64,000 nucleotides of DNA from Mycolicibacterium sp. MU0050 (GTDB lineage Bacteria > Actinomycetota > Actinomycetes > Mycobacteriales > Mycobacteriaceae), in contig NZ_OY726395.1 of assembly GCF_963378085.1 (NCBI RefSeq), forward strand, positions 4,464,001-4,528,000. The letters run 5' to 3'. Shown here in pieces: positions 9,989 to 19,226 of this stretch; position 1 is the stretch's first letter; each line of letters opens with the position of its first letter. The notes beneath the pieces are model-generated. The model was given only the letters and a program-made list of their open reading frames with translations, made no database searches and had not been told where the DNA came from. A program made the position numbers and the translations under genes.

Positions 9989-11218
9989 ATGTCACGCCGT
10001 GCGCTGTCCCGTCTGCTCCCGCTCGCCGCCTCGTTGCTGGCGGCGGCAACCGTCGCGGCCTGTGGGTCGGGGCCCACCGAGTCGGAGCCGGAAGCCGCCC
10101 CCGTCACGGTGCCGCCGGCCGTCGCAACCCCACTGGTGGGATCCGCGGTCGCGGCGCCCATCCCGGTCCCGGCCACCGACGGCCGCACGCACTTGGTCTA
10201 CGAGCTGCTGCTGACGAACTCCCTGTCGGGCAATGCCACCCTGAACTCGCTGACCGCGCGCGCCGGCGACCGCAACCTGCTGACGCTGTCCGGCGACAAC
10301 CTGAAGTACTGGACCCGCACGCTCGGCGACAACGCCGTCGGGACCAACGTGCTGGGGCCCGGTCAGAGCGCCGTCGTGTGGCTCGACGTGGTCGTCGACG
10401 GCGGCGCCGCGGCCCCCGCCGAGATCACCCACTCGGTGGACCTGACCGTCAGCAAACCGGTGCCCGGCGTGGTGCCGCCGCGGCTCACCCAGGAGGTCGC
10501 CCCCGTCACGGTGTCCGACGCGAAGCCGATCTCGATCTCGCCGCCGCTTGAGGGCCCGAACTGGTTGAGCGCCAACAGTTGCTGCGACATGACCGCGCAC
10601 CGGATGGCCGTCAATCCGCTCAACGGGCAGCTGTGGCTGTCGGAGCGGTTCGCCGTCGACTACGTCCAACTCACCGACGACTTCCGGCTGTTCTCCGGGG
10701 ATCCGACCAAGCTTGAGAGCTACGCCTACTTCGGTGCGCCCATCCGCGCGGTCGGCGGCGGCAAGGTGATCACCGTCGTCGACAACCTGCCCGAGCAAGT
10801 GCCGTCCAAGACTCCGGTCGGCCTGCCCCTGGACCAGTACGGCGGCAACCACGTGGTGCAGGACCTCGGCGACGGCAACTACGCCTTCTACGCCCACCTC
10901 AAGCCCGGCAGCATCAGCGTCCAGGTGGGTGACGAGCTGAGCGCCGGGCAGCAGATCGCCGAGCTGGGCAATTCGGGCAACTCCGATGCACCGCATCTGC
11001 ACTTCCACGTGATGGACAACCCGCACCCGTTGGCGGCCAACGGATTACCGTTCGTCTTCGACGAGTTCCGGCTCGACCAGCAGGTTGCATCCGTGGCCGG
11101 TCTGGAGCGGCTGTTCACCGGGCAACCGGCGCCGCTGCGGCCCGGCTTCGCCGTCCGTGACGAAGCACAGGTCGCTCCCCTGGTGCTCGACATCATGAAT
11201 TACGCTGGCGCACAATGA
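9989..11218 (+). CDS. secreted lipoprotein with M23 (LytM-like) peptidase domain
   Basis: A 409-residue predicted lipoprotein. The signal peptide ends in TVAAC, putting the lipidated cysteine at residue 25. An N-terminal beta-rich domain (roughly 35-190) has no relative I recognise. The C-terminal half carries an M23 LytM fold: H288 and D292 of the HxxxD zinc motif (NHVVQD) and the HxHxH of HLHFH at 336-340. All expected zinc ligands appear intact, so it may cleave peptidoglycan stem peptides or a protein substrate at the cell surface. The ATG at 9989 follows a weak GGCGG. Its stop overlaps the DUF3054 start (ATGA), indicating coupling. Confidence 0.82.
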   Translation: MSRRALSRLLPLAASLLAAATVAACGSGPTESEPEAAPVTVPPAVATPLVGSAVAAPIPVPATDGRTHLVYELLLTNSLSGNATLNSLTARAGDRNLLTLSGDNLKYWTRTLGDNAVGTNVLGPGQSAVVWLDVVVDGGAAAPAEITHSVDLTVSKPVPGVVPPRLTQEVAPVTVSDAKPISISPPLEGPNWLSANSCCDMTAHRMAVNPLNGQLWLSERFAVDYVQLTDDFRLFSGDPTKLESYAYFGAPIRAVGGGKVITVVDNLPEQVPSKTPVGLPLDQYGGNHVVQDLGDGNYAFYAHLKPGSISVQVGDELSAGQQIAELGNSGNSDAPHLHFHVMDNPHPLAANGLPFVFDEFRLDQQVASVAGLERLFTGQPAPLRPGFAVRDEAQVAPLVLDIMNYAGAQ

Positions 11219-11592
11219 CCGAGAACGTGAACCCCCGCACCGTGGCCGCCGCGGCGGCCGCCGACACCGCCGCCATCCTGGCGTTCTGCGCGCTGGGGCG
11301 CCGCAGCCACGACGAGGGCGTGAACGTCGCCGGCGTCGGCAAGACCGCGTGGCCGTTCCTGAGCGGCACCGCCGTGGGCTGGCTGCTGTCCCGCGGCTGG
11401 CGCGCGCCCGGCGCCCTGCGCCCCACCGGCCTGGTGGTGTGGGCGTCGACGGTGATCTTCGGAATGTTGTTGCGCAAGGCCAGCTCTGCCACCGTCGCGG
11501 CGCCATTCATCGCGGTCACCTCCGCGGTGACCGCGGTGCTGCTGTTGGGTTGGCGCGCCGCGACCGGCCGCCGCGCTACGGACGCCCGCTAG
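11215..11592 (+). CDS. DUF3054 family small membrane protein
   Basis: A 125-residue protein with four hydrophobic segments and the DUF3054 pattern: ADTAAILAFCALGRRSHDEG at the start, WPFLSGTAVGW in the middle, and a GLVVWASTVIFGMLLRK helix. The function of the family is unknown. It is translationally coupled to the M23 lipoprotein gene by an ATGA overlap. Its last 17 bases overlap the 3' end of the convergent histidine-kinase gene. Confidence 0.85.
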   Translation: MTENVNPRTVAAAAAADTAAILAFCALGRRSHDEGVNVAGVGKTAWPFLSGTAVGWLLSRGWRAPGALRPTGLVVWASTVIFGMLLRKASSATVAAPFIAVTSAVTAVLLLGWRAATGRRATDAR

Positions 11593-12904
11593 CCAACGTC
11601 AGGATCACCCGCAACCCACCCAGCGGGCCGTCGGCCAGTTCCACCCCTCCGCCGTGCAGGTGCGCCTGCTGCGCCACCAGCGCCAGCCCCAGCCCGGACC
11701 CGCCGGCGGCCGCGGTGCTGCCGCGCACGAACCGGCCCAGCACCGTGGCGTGCTCCTCCTCGGGCAGTCCACGGCCGTTGTCGTCGACGATGATCAGCAT
11801 CCGGTTGCCCTCCCGGCGTGCGGTCAGCACGATGCGCGAGGCCTGGCCGTGCAGCACCGAATTGCGCACCAGGTTGTCCACCGCCAGCCGCAGGCCGCCC
11901 GGCCAGGCCAGGATGACGCCCTCGGCGGGCGTGGCGAACTCGCAGTGCACCTCGATCTCGGGGCCGTCGGGCCGGGCGTTCTCGCGGACCACCCGGTCGA
12001 GCAGTTCCTCCAGGTCGACCAGCTCGCGGTCCTCGTCCTGGGCGAGCTGCCCGGAGGCCAGCTGCCCCAGCGCGGTGATGGTGGCCTCGATGCGGCGCTG
12101 CGCGCGGGACAGGTCGGCGACCACCTCGGCGCGCTCCTCGGCGGGCAGGTCGTGGATCCGCAGCGTGTCCAGGTCGGCCCGCATGGCGGTCAGCGGGGTG
12201 CGCAACTCGTGAGCGGCGTTGGCGGCGAAATCCTGGGCGGCCTGCAGCGACCGCGTCGTGGCCTCCTGCGCCGCGGCCAGCCGCCGCAGCGTGTCGATCA
12301 TGGCCTCGGAGAGGTCCTCGGCCTCCTTGACCCCGCGCACCGGGTCGATCCGGTCGGCGCCGCCCTGCCCGAGCAGCCGGGTCTGCTCGGTGAGCTTGCG
12401 CAGCGGACGGGTCGCCGCCCCGCCGAGCAACCAGCCCAGGCCCAGCGCGATGAGCAGCGCCAGCACGCCGACGCCGATGTAGAGCGGCAGGCGGGCCCGG
12501 TCGAGCAGGATGCTGTCCGCGCGGATGCCGATCGACATCGTCACGCCCTGCTCTTCCAGGGTGACGGTGCGGACCCGGTAGTCCACGCCGTTGACCCTCA
12601 CGGTCTCGGTGCCGTCGGGCAGCTTGGGCAGCTGCAGGCCGCGCTGGTAGACCACCTCGCCGGTGCCGACCGCACGACCCGTCGACAGCACCGCGTGCGC
12701 CGGGCTGCCGGGCTCGGTACTGGCGTCGACGATCGCGTCGAGTCGACGGTCCAACTGCTCGGCGTCGTTGCCGGCCAACGCAATCGAGGCCAGCACCATC
12801 AGCGCGGCGACGACGACACCGGCCGCGATCGCCGCGGCGATGGCGACCCGCACCCGCAGCGACGCCCGCGTCCGCGGCCACCAGCGGGCGAACCCCGAAC
12901 GCAT
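11576..12904 (-). CDS. sensor histidine kinase (PrrB-like) of the hemophore operon
   Basis: A 442-residue membrane sensor kinase. Transmembrane segments at about 20-44 and 139-162 flank a roughly 95-residue extracytoplasmic sensor region. A HAMP domain follows, then the H-box AAHELRTPLTAMR with phospho-accepting His232. The catalytic domain shows DNLVRNSVLHG (N box), DDNGRGLPEE (G1) and GGSGLGLALVAQQ (G2). The ATG at 12904 shares one base with the stop of the response-regulator gene (TGATG), so expression is coupled. Sequence style is closest to mycobacterial PrrB, but the gene sits beside hemophore genes and mmpL11. A role in sensing haem, envelope or drug stress is inference. Confidence 0.88.
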   Translation of the reverse strand: MRSGFARWWPRTRASLRVRVAIAAAIAAGVVVAALMVLASIALAGNDAEQLDRRLDAIVDASTEPGSPAHAVLSTGRAVGTGEVVYQRGLQLPKLPDGTETVRVNGVDYRVRTVTLEEQGVTMSIGIRADSILLDRARLPLYIGVGVLALLIALGLGWLLGGAATRPLRKLTEQTRLLGQGGADRIDPVRGVKEAEDLSEAMIDTLRRLAAAQEATTRSLQAAQDFAANAAHELRTPLTAMRADLDTLRIHDLPAEERAEVVADLSRAQRRIEATITALGQLASGQLAQDEDRELVDLEELLDRVVRENARPDGPEIEVHCEFATPAEGVILAWPGGLRLAVDNLVRNSVLHGQASRIVLTARREGNRMLIIVDDNGRGLPEEEHATVLGRFVRGSTAAAGGSGLGLALVAQQAHLHGGGVELADGPLGGLRVILTLASGRP

Positions 12905-13623
12905 CAGCCCTCGGCCCGAAGCACGTATCCGATCCCGCGGACGGTGTGGATCACCCGCGGCACACCGTCGCGTTCGAGCTTGCGCCGCAGATAGCTGATG
13001 AACACGTCGGCCACGTTGGTGTCGACGTCGAAGTCGTAGCCCCACACCAGTTCCAGCAGCTGCTGGCGGGACAGCACCACCCCGGCGTTCTCGGCCAACA
13101 CCGCGAGCAGGTCGAACTCCCGCTTGGTCAGGTCGGCACGCTCGCCGGCGACGAAGACCAGTCGCCGCGCGGTGTCGATGGTGAGCGGTCCCACCACCAT
13201 GGCGTCGGAATGTTCCTGACTGTGGCTGGCGCGGCGCAGCAGCGCGTGCAGGCGGGCGACCAGTTCACCGAGATCGAACGGCTTGGTCAGATAGTCGTCG
13301 GCGCCGGCTTCGAGTCCGGCGATGCGGTCGTTGACGGTGTCGCGGGCCGACAGCACGCAGATCGGGATGTCGTTGCCCAGCGCCCGCAGCGCGGTCACGA
13401 CGGCCACACCGTCCAGTTCGGGCATCTGGACGTCGAGCACCAGCGCGTCATGCGGCTTGGTGGACAGCAGTCGCAGGGCCTCCTTGCCGCTGGCCGCGAC
13501 TCTGACGTCGAACCCGGAATGCCGCAGCCCGCGGGAGACCGACGTGCGTACATCCGGGTCGTCGTCGACCATCAGCACGGTGCGGCCGGCCTCGCGCGCG
13601 GGCTGGGCAGCCGCCGCAGGCAC
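12904..13623 (-). CDS. OmpR/PrrA-like response regulator of the hemophore operon
   Basis: A 239-residue DNA-binding response regulator. The receiver domain (about 15-125) has the acidic pair DDD at 20-22, the phospho-acceptor D64 in [11 protein letters not shown], and K114 in DYLTKPFD. The C-terminal winged helix (about 145-236) has [20 protein letters not shown], the [24 protein letters not shown] recognition region and [10 protein letters not shown]. The start is a GTG at 13623 that shares one base with the stop of the upstream hemophore-like gene (TAGTG). The kinase gene begins on this gene's stop, so three genes are chained without gaps. Its targets are probably local, but this is inferred from position. 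Confidence 0.9.
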   Translation of the reverse strand: MPAAAAQPAREAGRTVLMVDDDPDVRTSVSRGLRHSGFDVRVAASGKEALRLLSTKPHDALVLDVQMPELDGVAVVTALRALGNDIPICVLSARDTVNDRIAGLEAGADDYLTKPFDLGELVARLHALLRRASHSQEHSDAMVVGPLTIDTARRLVFVAGERADLTKREFDLLAVLAENAGVVLSRQQLLELVWGYDFDVDTNVADVFISYLRRKLERDGVPRVIHTVRGIGYVLRAEG

Positions 13624-13982
13624 TATCCGTTGACCGCGGCTGGGTCTTGGTTGTGGCCGCAGCGGTTCTTGAGGTCGGTCAGGGGCTGCCGGATGCCGGT
13701 CAGCTCGGCCTTCACCTGCGGGTGGGCCTCCATGTAGTCGTGCACCTCGGCCTTGATGGTGTCGCGGTCCTTGCCCTCGAGGCTGGTGAAGAAGTCGTTC
13801 ACCTCCGGGTGGGTGAACAGGTACGCCGAGGTGGAGGCGGACACCCCGGCGGCCACGCCGGCCAGGTCGGCGGCCGTGCAGTTCGGTGCGGCCGCAGCGG
13901 AGGAGGCGCCGAAGAGCATCGCACCGGTCATCGCTCCGGCACCCACAGCACCGAGAACTACTCGACGGGCGGAAAGCATCAT
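13623..13982 (-). CDS. secreted hemophore-like haem-binding protein (Rv0203-like)
   Basis: A 119-residue exported protein. A signal peptide (about 1-32, ending AAAA-P) is followed by a small helical domain with two cysteines (C35 and C108) that probably form a disulfide. Tyr54 and His58 in AYLFTHPEV, and His81/His87 in HDYMEAHP, match in style the Tyr/His haem ligands reported for Rv0203. Such proteins bind haem outside the cell and pass it to MmpL3/MmpL11. ATG pairs at 13982 and 13979 follow a good AAGGAGA. It heads a three-gene overlapping unit with the response regulator and kinase. Confidence 0.85.
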   Translation of the reverse strand: MMLSARRVVLGAVGAGAMTGAMLFGASSAAAAPNCTAADLAGVAAGVSASTSAYLFTHPEVNDFFTSLEGKDRDTIKAEVHDYMEAHPQVKAELTGIRQPLTDLKNRCGHNQDPAAVNG

Positions 13983-14121
13983 GGTCGGTCTCCTTCAGGC
14001 GGGTTTGAGTGGCCGTTGTCGATCCGGCCAGGCCAATCCAATCAGATCGACAGCGCTCTTTCCTGCCCAGTCGTTAGGCAATTCTGAGAATGCCGTCGCC
14101 GGAGAGTCCGCACGCAGTCCG

Positions 14122-14664
14122 CTACTCGGCGGCACCCCGGGTGCCGACGGCGGAGCCCGCCGGGGTGCGCGGGGTCGCCGGCACCGCGGCGCTCGGGCCC
14201 GGCGCCGGACCGGTGCCGGTCACCGCGCCCCCGGAGACAGCCTGCGCCGCAGCCGGCAATCCGCCGCCCTGCGCGGCCTGCATCAGACCCATCGCCTGCG
14301 GCAACGAGATCGGCAGCTTGCACCTGCTGGCCAAGGAGTTCAGCGGCTTCTGGATGTTCTGCATGTCCTCGGCCACGTCCGGGTTGGCGTCGAAGTAGGT
14401 CTTCAACGCGACCAGCGACTGCGGTCCGGCGGGCTGCTTGGAGATCGTGGTCAGCGCCTGGTTGGTCTCGGGATGGCTGTCGAGGTACACGCCGGTGTTG
14501 TTGGCGACCGTGCCGATGGTCCTGGCCACCGAACTGGCCGCGCACGGATCGGGTGCCGCCGAGGCGCTGGGGCCGAGCAGCAGGACGGCCGCGACGCCGC
14601 CGAGGGCCGTCGCGGTGAGCGCGGCGCCGGCCTTGCGGCGGATCGAGGGTGCGGTTTTACCCAT
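14122..14664 (-). CDS. second secreted hemophore-like protein with a disordered tail
   Basis: A 180-residue exported paralogue of the preceding protein. The signal peptide runs to about residue 37 (SASAA-P). The haem-binding-type helical domain spans about 38-120, with C41 paired with the cysteine in SRCKLP and the Tyr60/His64 pair in VYLDSHPE. The position corresponding to the downstream histidine is Asn (DANPDV), so the ligand set differs from its neighbour. A Gly/Ala/Pro-rich tail of about 60 residues follows. The ATG at 14664 has AAGGAGTT upstream. It is transcribed toward the first hemophore gene (139-base gap) and diverges from mmpL11. Confidence 0.82.
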   Translation of the reverse strand: MGKTAPSIRRKAGAALTATALGGVAAVLLLGPSASAAPDPCAASSVARTIGTVANNTGVYLDSHPETNQALTTISKQPAGPQSLVALKTYFDANPDVAEDMQNIQKPLNSLASRCKLPISLPQAMGLMQAAQGGGLPAAAQAVSGGAVTGTGPAPGPSAAVPATPRTPAGSAVGTRGAAE

Positions 14665-15011
14665 GGGGAATCCAACTCCTTACGGTTCGCGAACATCTAT
14701 CGGTCCGCACACCGCCGACGTTTCAGTGCACGGGTCTGCAAAATCCCCGACCTGGGTAGCGGCCGCCTCCCAGTTTGCCATCCAGCGTCGATTGCTGCCG
14801 AAACTCGCGGGCCACCGACCTGGCCAAACCGCAAATTTCCGCTGGCGGGCCGGGGGCGGCCCCCGGCGGGTGAACCCCGCCCCAGCGGTGCTGGATGTAA
14901 CAGGTCCGTGCAGCTCAGGCGGTCGGAGTTCAGCGCGCGCACCGGCTGCTGCGGTAGGCTCGCGACCACCCAATTCGGCGAAGGATCGGGGAGTCCACCA
15001 TCCAGCAATTC
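14665..15011. other. divergent promoter region between hemophore gene and mmpL11
   Basis: These 347 bases separate two divergently transcribed genes and contain no credible gene. A TAGGCT hexamer at 14957-14962 has the TANNNT form of a mycobacterial -10 element and could serve mmpL11. A G/C-rich symmetric stretch near 14850-14870 may form a hairpin. The regulator encoded 1 kb away is a plausible ligand for this region, but I see no clear operator. Confidence 0.45.
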
Positions 15012-17759
15012 ATGATGCGTCTGAGCGGCAGACTGCGCAGATTTCGCTGGTTGGTGCTCACCGCCTGGCTGCTGGCGCTGGTGCCTTCGGTCTATCTCGC
15101 GTTGTCGAGTTCGGGCAGCCTCACCGGCGGCGGCTTCGAGGTGGCCGGCTCTCAGTCGCTCCATGTGCAGTATCAGCTCGAGGACCACTTCCCGGGCGAG
15201 GGCGCATCGCCCCTCGCGCTGGTGGCCGCGCCGCGCGCGGACGCCACCTACGCGGACATGACCGAGGCCGCCGCGACGCTCGAGCGGATCGCCGGCGAGG
15301 TGCCCAGCGTCCGGATGGTCCCCAACCCGCAGCAGCCGCCGCCCCGCCCGGACCGCCCCTACGTCGTCTCCCTGCACCTCGACTTCGAGAACACCGGCGC
15401 CGTCGACGTCGCCAACCAACTGCGTGAGAAGGTCGGCATCGCCGACGAGGAACCCGGCGAACTCCGCGACGGCCGGGTCCGGCTGTACGTCATCGGGCAG
15501 GGCGCCCTGGGCGCCGCCGCGGCCGAGGCCACCAAGAGCGACGTCGCCGAGGCGGAGAAGTGGAACCTGCCGATCGTCCTGATCGTGCTGCTGGCGGTGT
15601 TCGGCTCGCTGGCGGCCGCGGCGGTGCCGCTGATGGTCGGCGTCTGCACCGTGGTGGTGACCATGGGCGTGGTCTACCTGCTGTCCACGGTGGTCACCAT
15701 GTCGGTCTTCGTGACGTCGACGGTGTCGATGTTCGGCATCGCGTTGGCCATCGACTATTCACTGTTCATCCTGATGCGCTTCCGCGAGGAACTGCGCGCC
15801 GGTCGCGACGTCAAACAGGCCACCGACGCGGCCATGGCCACCTCCGGTCTGGCGGTGGTGCTGTCCGGCATGACCGTGATCGCCTCCGTGACCGGCATCT
15901 ACCTGATCGACACCCCGGTGCTCAATTCGATGGCCACCGGCGCGATCCTCGCCGTCGCGATGGCCGTGCTGACGTCGACGACCTTGACCCCGGCGGTGCT
16001 GGCGACCTTCGGCCGATCGGTGGCCAAGCGGTCCCGGGTGCTGCACTGGGGCCGCGGTTCGGAGGCCACCCAGTCCCGGTTCTGGACCCGCTGGGTGGGC
16101 GGGGTGATGCGCCGGCCCTGGCTGTCCGCGACGGCCGCCACGGTGTTGCTGGTCCTGCTGGCCGCTCCGACGTTCGCGATGGTGCTCGGCAACAGCATGC
16201 TGCGCCAGTTCGACTCCTCCCACGAGATCCGCGGTGGGGTGGGCGCGGCGGCCGAGGCGCTGGGGCCGGGTGCGCTGGGCCCGGTCCGGGTGCTCGTGAC
16301 GTTCCCGGACGGCAACGCGTCGTCGGCCGCCAATGCGCCCGTCGTCGAGGCGGTGGCCCAGCGGATGGACGCCTCGACCGACATCGTCTCGGTCGCGCCG
16401 CCGGTGTTCTCCGATGACAACCGCAGCGCGCTGCTGTCCGGGGTGCTCGCCGTGGACCCCGAGGACAAGGCCGCGCGCGCGGCCGTCGACTGGCTCCGCG
16501 ACCAGTTGCCCCAGACCCCGGGCGCCGAGAACGTCACGATCGACGTCGGCGGTCCGACGGCGCTGATCAAGGACTTCGACGACCGGGTGGCCCAGATGGA
16601 GCCCTGGGTGGTGCTGTTCGTCGCGTCGATCGCGTTCGTGATGCTGCTGATCGCCGTCCGCTCGCCGGTGCTGGCCATCAAGGGCGTCATCATGACCGTG
16701 CTGTCGGTGGGCGCGGCCTACGGCAGCCTGGTGATGATCTTCCAGTGGGGTTGGCTCGAGGCCCTCGGTTTCCAGCCGATGGGCTCCATCGACAGCACCA
16801 TCCCGCCGCTGGTGTTGGCGCTGACCTTCGGCCTGTCGATGGACTACGAGATCTTCCTGCTCACCCGGATCCGGGAGCGTTTCCTGCAGACCGGCGACAC
16901 CCGGGATTCGGTGGCCTACGGCGTGAGCACCAGCGCGCGGACCATCACCAGCGCGGCTCTGATCATGATCGCGGTGTTCATCGGGTTCGCGTTCGCCGGC
17001 ATGCCGCTGGTGGCGCAGCTGGGCGTGGCCTGCGCGGTGGCCATCGCGGTGGACGCCACGGTGGTGCGGCTGGTCCTGGTGCCCGCACTGATGGCCATGT
17101 TCGACCGGTGGAACTGGTGGGTGCCGCCGTGGCTGGCGCGGATCCTGCCGGCGGTGGACTTCGAAAAGCCGCTGCCCAAACTGGATCTGGGCGACCTGGT
17201 GATCATTCCCGACGACATCTCCACGCTGGTGGCGCCGGGCGCCGACCTGCGGATGGTGGTCAAGTCGGCCGCGCGGCTCAAGGATATGGCGCCGGACGCG
17301 ATCTCGGTCGCCGACCCGCTGGCGTTCTCCGGCTGCGCCGGGCTGACCGGCAAGGTCAAGGCCGGTGACGGCGCGCGCAGTCCGCGGCTGGGCCGGGGCC
17401 GCAACGGCTCCCGCGCGCCGCGGCCGGTGCACCCGGTGACGATGTGGCGGGGTCGGCTCGAGGTCGCCCTCGACGCGCTGGAGACCGTGGCCGACGTCGG
17501 TTACGACGACGTCGAGGTGCTGCACCGGCAGATCCCGCTGGAGACCACCACGGTGCAATTGCCCACCGGGGACCGGCTGCAGATCCCCACCGGCGCCGAG
17601 ACGTTGCGCCTCAAGGGCTACCTGATCATGTCCCGCAACAGCAGCCACGATTTCGCCGAGTTCGCCGAGCTGGTCGATGTGATGAACCCGGAGACCGCAG
17701 CGCTGGTGCTGGCGGGCATGGACAGCCTGGGTTCAAGGGGTGGATGCAACAGCCTCTAG
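15012..17759 (+). CDS. mmpL11: MmpL11 transporter, truncated at its 3' end by an IS30-family insertion
   Basis: MmpL11 is an RND-type inner-membrane exporter of long-chain lipids (monomeromycolyl diacylglycerol, mycolate ester wax) and is also implicated in haem uptake. The reading begins MMRLSGRLRRFRW and has two six-helix halves with proton-relay pairs AIDYSLFILMRF and MDYEIFLLTRIRERF. Native sequence ends at Asp904. The following 11 residues (SLGSRGGCNSL) come from the end of the inserted element, so the protein stops at 915 rather than the expected 966. The missing 62 residues are cytoplasmic tail, encoded beyond the element at 19038-19226. All membrane helices remain, so partial function is possible. 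Restoring one CAG joins the halves in frame. Confidence 0.93.
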   Translation: MMRLSGRLRRFRWLVLTAWLLALVPSVYLALSSSGSLTGGGFEVAGSQSLHVQYQLEDHFPGEGASPLALVAAPRADATYADMTEAAATLERIAGEVPSVRMVPNPQQPPPRPDRPYVVSLHLDFENTGAVDVANQLREKVGIADEEPGELRDGRVRLYVIGQGALGAAAAEATKSDVAEAEKWNLPIVLIVLLAVFGSLAAAAVPLMVGVCTVVVTMGVVYLLSTVVTMSVFVTSTVSMFGIALAIDYSLFILMRFREELRAGRDVKQATDAAMATSGLAVVLSGMTVIASVTGIYLIDTPVLNSMATGAILAVAMAVLTSTTLTPAVLATFGRSVAKRSRVLHWGRGSEATQSRFWTRWVGGVMRRPWLSATAATVLLVLLAAPTFAMVLGNSMLRQFDSSHEIRGGVGAAAEALGPGALGPVRVLVTFPDGNASSAANAPVVEAVAQRMDASTDIVSVAPPVFSDDNRSALLSGVLAVDPEDKAARAAVDWLRDQLPQTPGAENVTIDVGGPTALIKDFDDRVAQMEPWVVLFVASIAFVMLLIAVRSPVLAIKGVIMTVLSVGAAYGSLVMIFQWGWLEALGFQPMGSIDSTIPPLVLALTFGLSMDYEIFLLTRIRERFLQTGDTRDSVAYGVSTSARTITSAALIMIAVFIGFAFAGMPLVAQLGVACAVAIAVDATVVRLVLVPALMAMFDRWNWWVPPWLARILPAVDFEKPLPKLDLGDLVIIPDDISTLVAPGADLRMVVKSAARLKDMAPDAISVADPLAFSGCAGLTGKVKAGDGARSPRLGRGRNGSRAPRPVHPVTMWRGRLEVALDALETVADVGYDDVEVLHRQIPLETTTVQLPTGDRLQIPTGAETLRLKGYLIMSRNSSHDFAEFAELVDVMNPETAALVLAGMDSLGSRGGCNSL

Positions 17760-19036
17760 CTGAGGGGTTCAGATGGGGCTGCCGGAGTTAGCGCGTGTGG
17801 AAAGCCGGTTTTGGGAACTAATTCGTGATGGGCTCTCGCCGCGAGATGCCGGCAAGGCTGTCGGCGTGTCGGGGCACACTGGTTATCGCTGGTTTGCTGA
17901 TGTTGGAGGTGTGAAACCACCTCCGCGTGATGACGGGCCTCGGAAAAAGCCTCGGTTGAGCTTCGAAGAACGTGAGGAGATCGCGTTAGGCATCGCTGCA
18001 GGGGAATCGATGTGCAGCATCGCGCGTCGACTCAAGCGGGCACCATCGACGATCTCGCGTGAAATCAAGAACAACAGCAAGCCTGGCCGCAACCGTTACC
18101 GCAGCCGATACCAGTTCGGGGCGAGGTGGCATGGCGGTCACGAGCAATGTCCGCGCTATCGTGCCAGCAGCGCTCATGCACGTAGTCAGCGTCGGGCTCG
18201 CCGAGCCAAGCCGGGCAAGCTGGCGACCAACCGGCGTTTACATGCTGAGGTGCAGACTCGGTTGGAAGATGATCAGCACAGTCCTGAGCAGATCGCTCGA
18301 CGGCTGCAGATCGACTTCCCTGACGATCCGGAGATGCGGGTGTCCCACGAGACCATCTATCAGGCGATTTATGTTCAGGGCAAGGGGAATTTGCGCCGCG
18401 AGTTGCATACCTGTCTGCGGACCGGACGGGCGTTGCGTAAGCCTCAGCGCCGCCCCGATGAGCGCCGCGGGAAACTGCGGGACATCGTCAGTATCAGCGA
18501 GCGGCCGCCGGAGGTCGAAGACCGGGCTGTCCCCGGACACTGGGAGGGAGATCTGATCCTGGGCAGCGTCGCATCGGCGTCGGCAATCGGGACGGTGGTA
18601 GAACGCACCACTCGTTTCACTATGCTGCTGCACCTGCCCGACCGGCATACCGCAGAAGCCGTCCAGGAAGCGATCGTAACCAAAATGGCCCAGCTCCCGA
18701 CGATCCTGCGCAAGACTCTGACCTGGGACCGAGGCCACGAAATGGCCAACCACGCCGCCATCGCGACCGCCGCGGAGCTGGACATCTACTTCTGCGATCC
18801 GCACTCGCCCTGGCAGCGCGGCACCAACGAAAACACCAATGGTCTGCTACGCCAGTACTTTGCCAAAAGTACTGACTTGTCGGTCTTTCCCGCTGACTAC
18901 CTCGACTACGTCGCGGCCAAACTCAACAACCGGCCACGGAAAACCCTGCGCTGGAAAACCCCCGCCGAAGCCCTCGACGAATTACTGTCGAACCCGTTCA
19001 AATCGCCCGCTGTTGCATCCACCGCTTGAAACCGCC
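17726..19036 (+). mobile_element. IS30-family insertion sequence inserted in mmpL11
   Basis: A complete 1311-bp element with one transposase gene. The ends carry imperfect inverted repeats: 22 bases at 17732-17753 match the reverse complement of 19009-19030 at 21 positions, and the outer six bases at each tip are only partly alike. A 3-bp CAG occurs just outside each end (17723-17725 and 19037-19039), as expected for the 2-3 bp target duplication of this family. Removing the element plus one CAG restores the mmpL11 frame exactly. The exact tip position could shift by a few bases. Confidence 0.9.
17773..19029 (+). CDS. IS30-family transposase
   Basis: A 418-residue DDE transposase. The N-terminal half has two helix-turn-helix regions; the second, SIARRLKRAPSTISREIKNN, is the IS30 signature. 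The catalytic domain has the first Asp in HWEGDLILG, the second in LTWDRGHEM and the Glu in QRGTNENTNGLLRQYF. Length and domains look intact, so it is probably active. The ATG at 17773 follows GAGGGG by five bases. The coding region ends inside the right inverted repeat, which is common in compact elements. Confidence 0.95.
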   Translation: MGLPELARVESRFWELIRDGLSPRDAGKAVGVSGHTGYRWFADVGGVKPPPRDDGPRKKPRLSFEEREEIALGIAAGESMCSIARRLKRAPSTISREIKNNSKPGRNRYRSRYQFGARWHGGHEQCPRYRASSAHARSQRRARRAKPGKLATNRRLHAEVQTRLEDDQHSPEQIARRLQIDFPDDPEMRVSHETIYQAIYVQGKGNLRRELHTCLRTGRALRKPQRRPDERRGKLRDIVSISERPPEVEDRAVPGHWEGDLILGSVASASAIGTVVERTTRFTMLLHLPDRHTAEAVQEAIVTKMAQLPTILRKTLTWDRGHEMANHAAIATAAELDIYFCDPHSPWQRGTNENTNGLLRQYFAKSTDLSVFPADYLDYVAAKLNNRPRKTLRWKTPAEALDELLSNPFKSPAVASTA

Positions 19037-19039
19037 CAG

Positions 19040-19226
19040 GTATTACTGTGGGCACACGTCCGATCGACAGTGGGTGGCCACCCAGCTCGTTCGTCGGCTC
19101 GCCGATCCCATGCCGCACGACGCGGACGACGACGAATGGGCGGGCCCCGAGGGCACCGCGCGGTGGGACGAGGTCCGGCAGCGCTGCCTGTCGGTGGCCG
19201 TGGCGATGTTGGAGGAGGCGAGGTGA
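19040..19226 (+). pseudogene. mmpL11: detached 3' end of mmpL11
   Basis: These codons (reading YYCGHTSDRQWVATQLV from 19041) lack their own start and are the last part of mmpL11, separated by the IS30 element. Joined after Asp904 they read GMDRYYCGHT and continue to AMLEEAR. That agrees with the end of M. tuberculosis MmpL11 as I recall it and gives a full length of 966 residues. The stop overlaps the next gene's GTG start (GTGA), showing that mmpL11 was coupled to the downstream gene before the insertion. Confidence 0.85.

Noticed and set aside
15759..17648. A 629-codon minus-strand open frame within mmpL11
   Set aside because: It is antisense to clearly conserved MmpL11 codons and rich in Arg, His and Gln without motifs.
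19026..19226. A separate small gene starting at TTG 19026
   Set aside because: The first codons are IS30 inverted repeat, and the rest joins in frame to mmpL11; it is a severed gene end.
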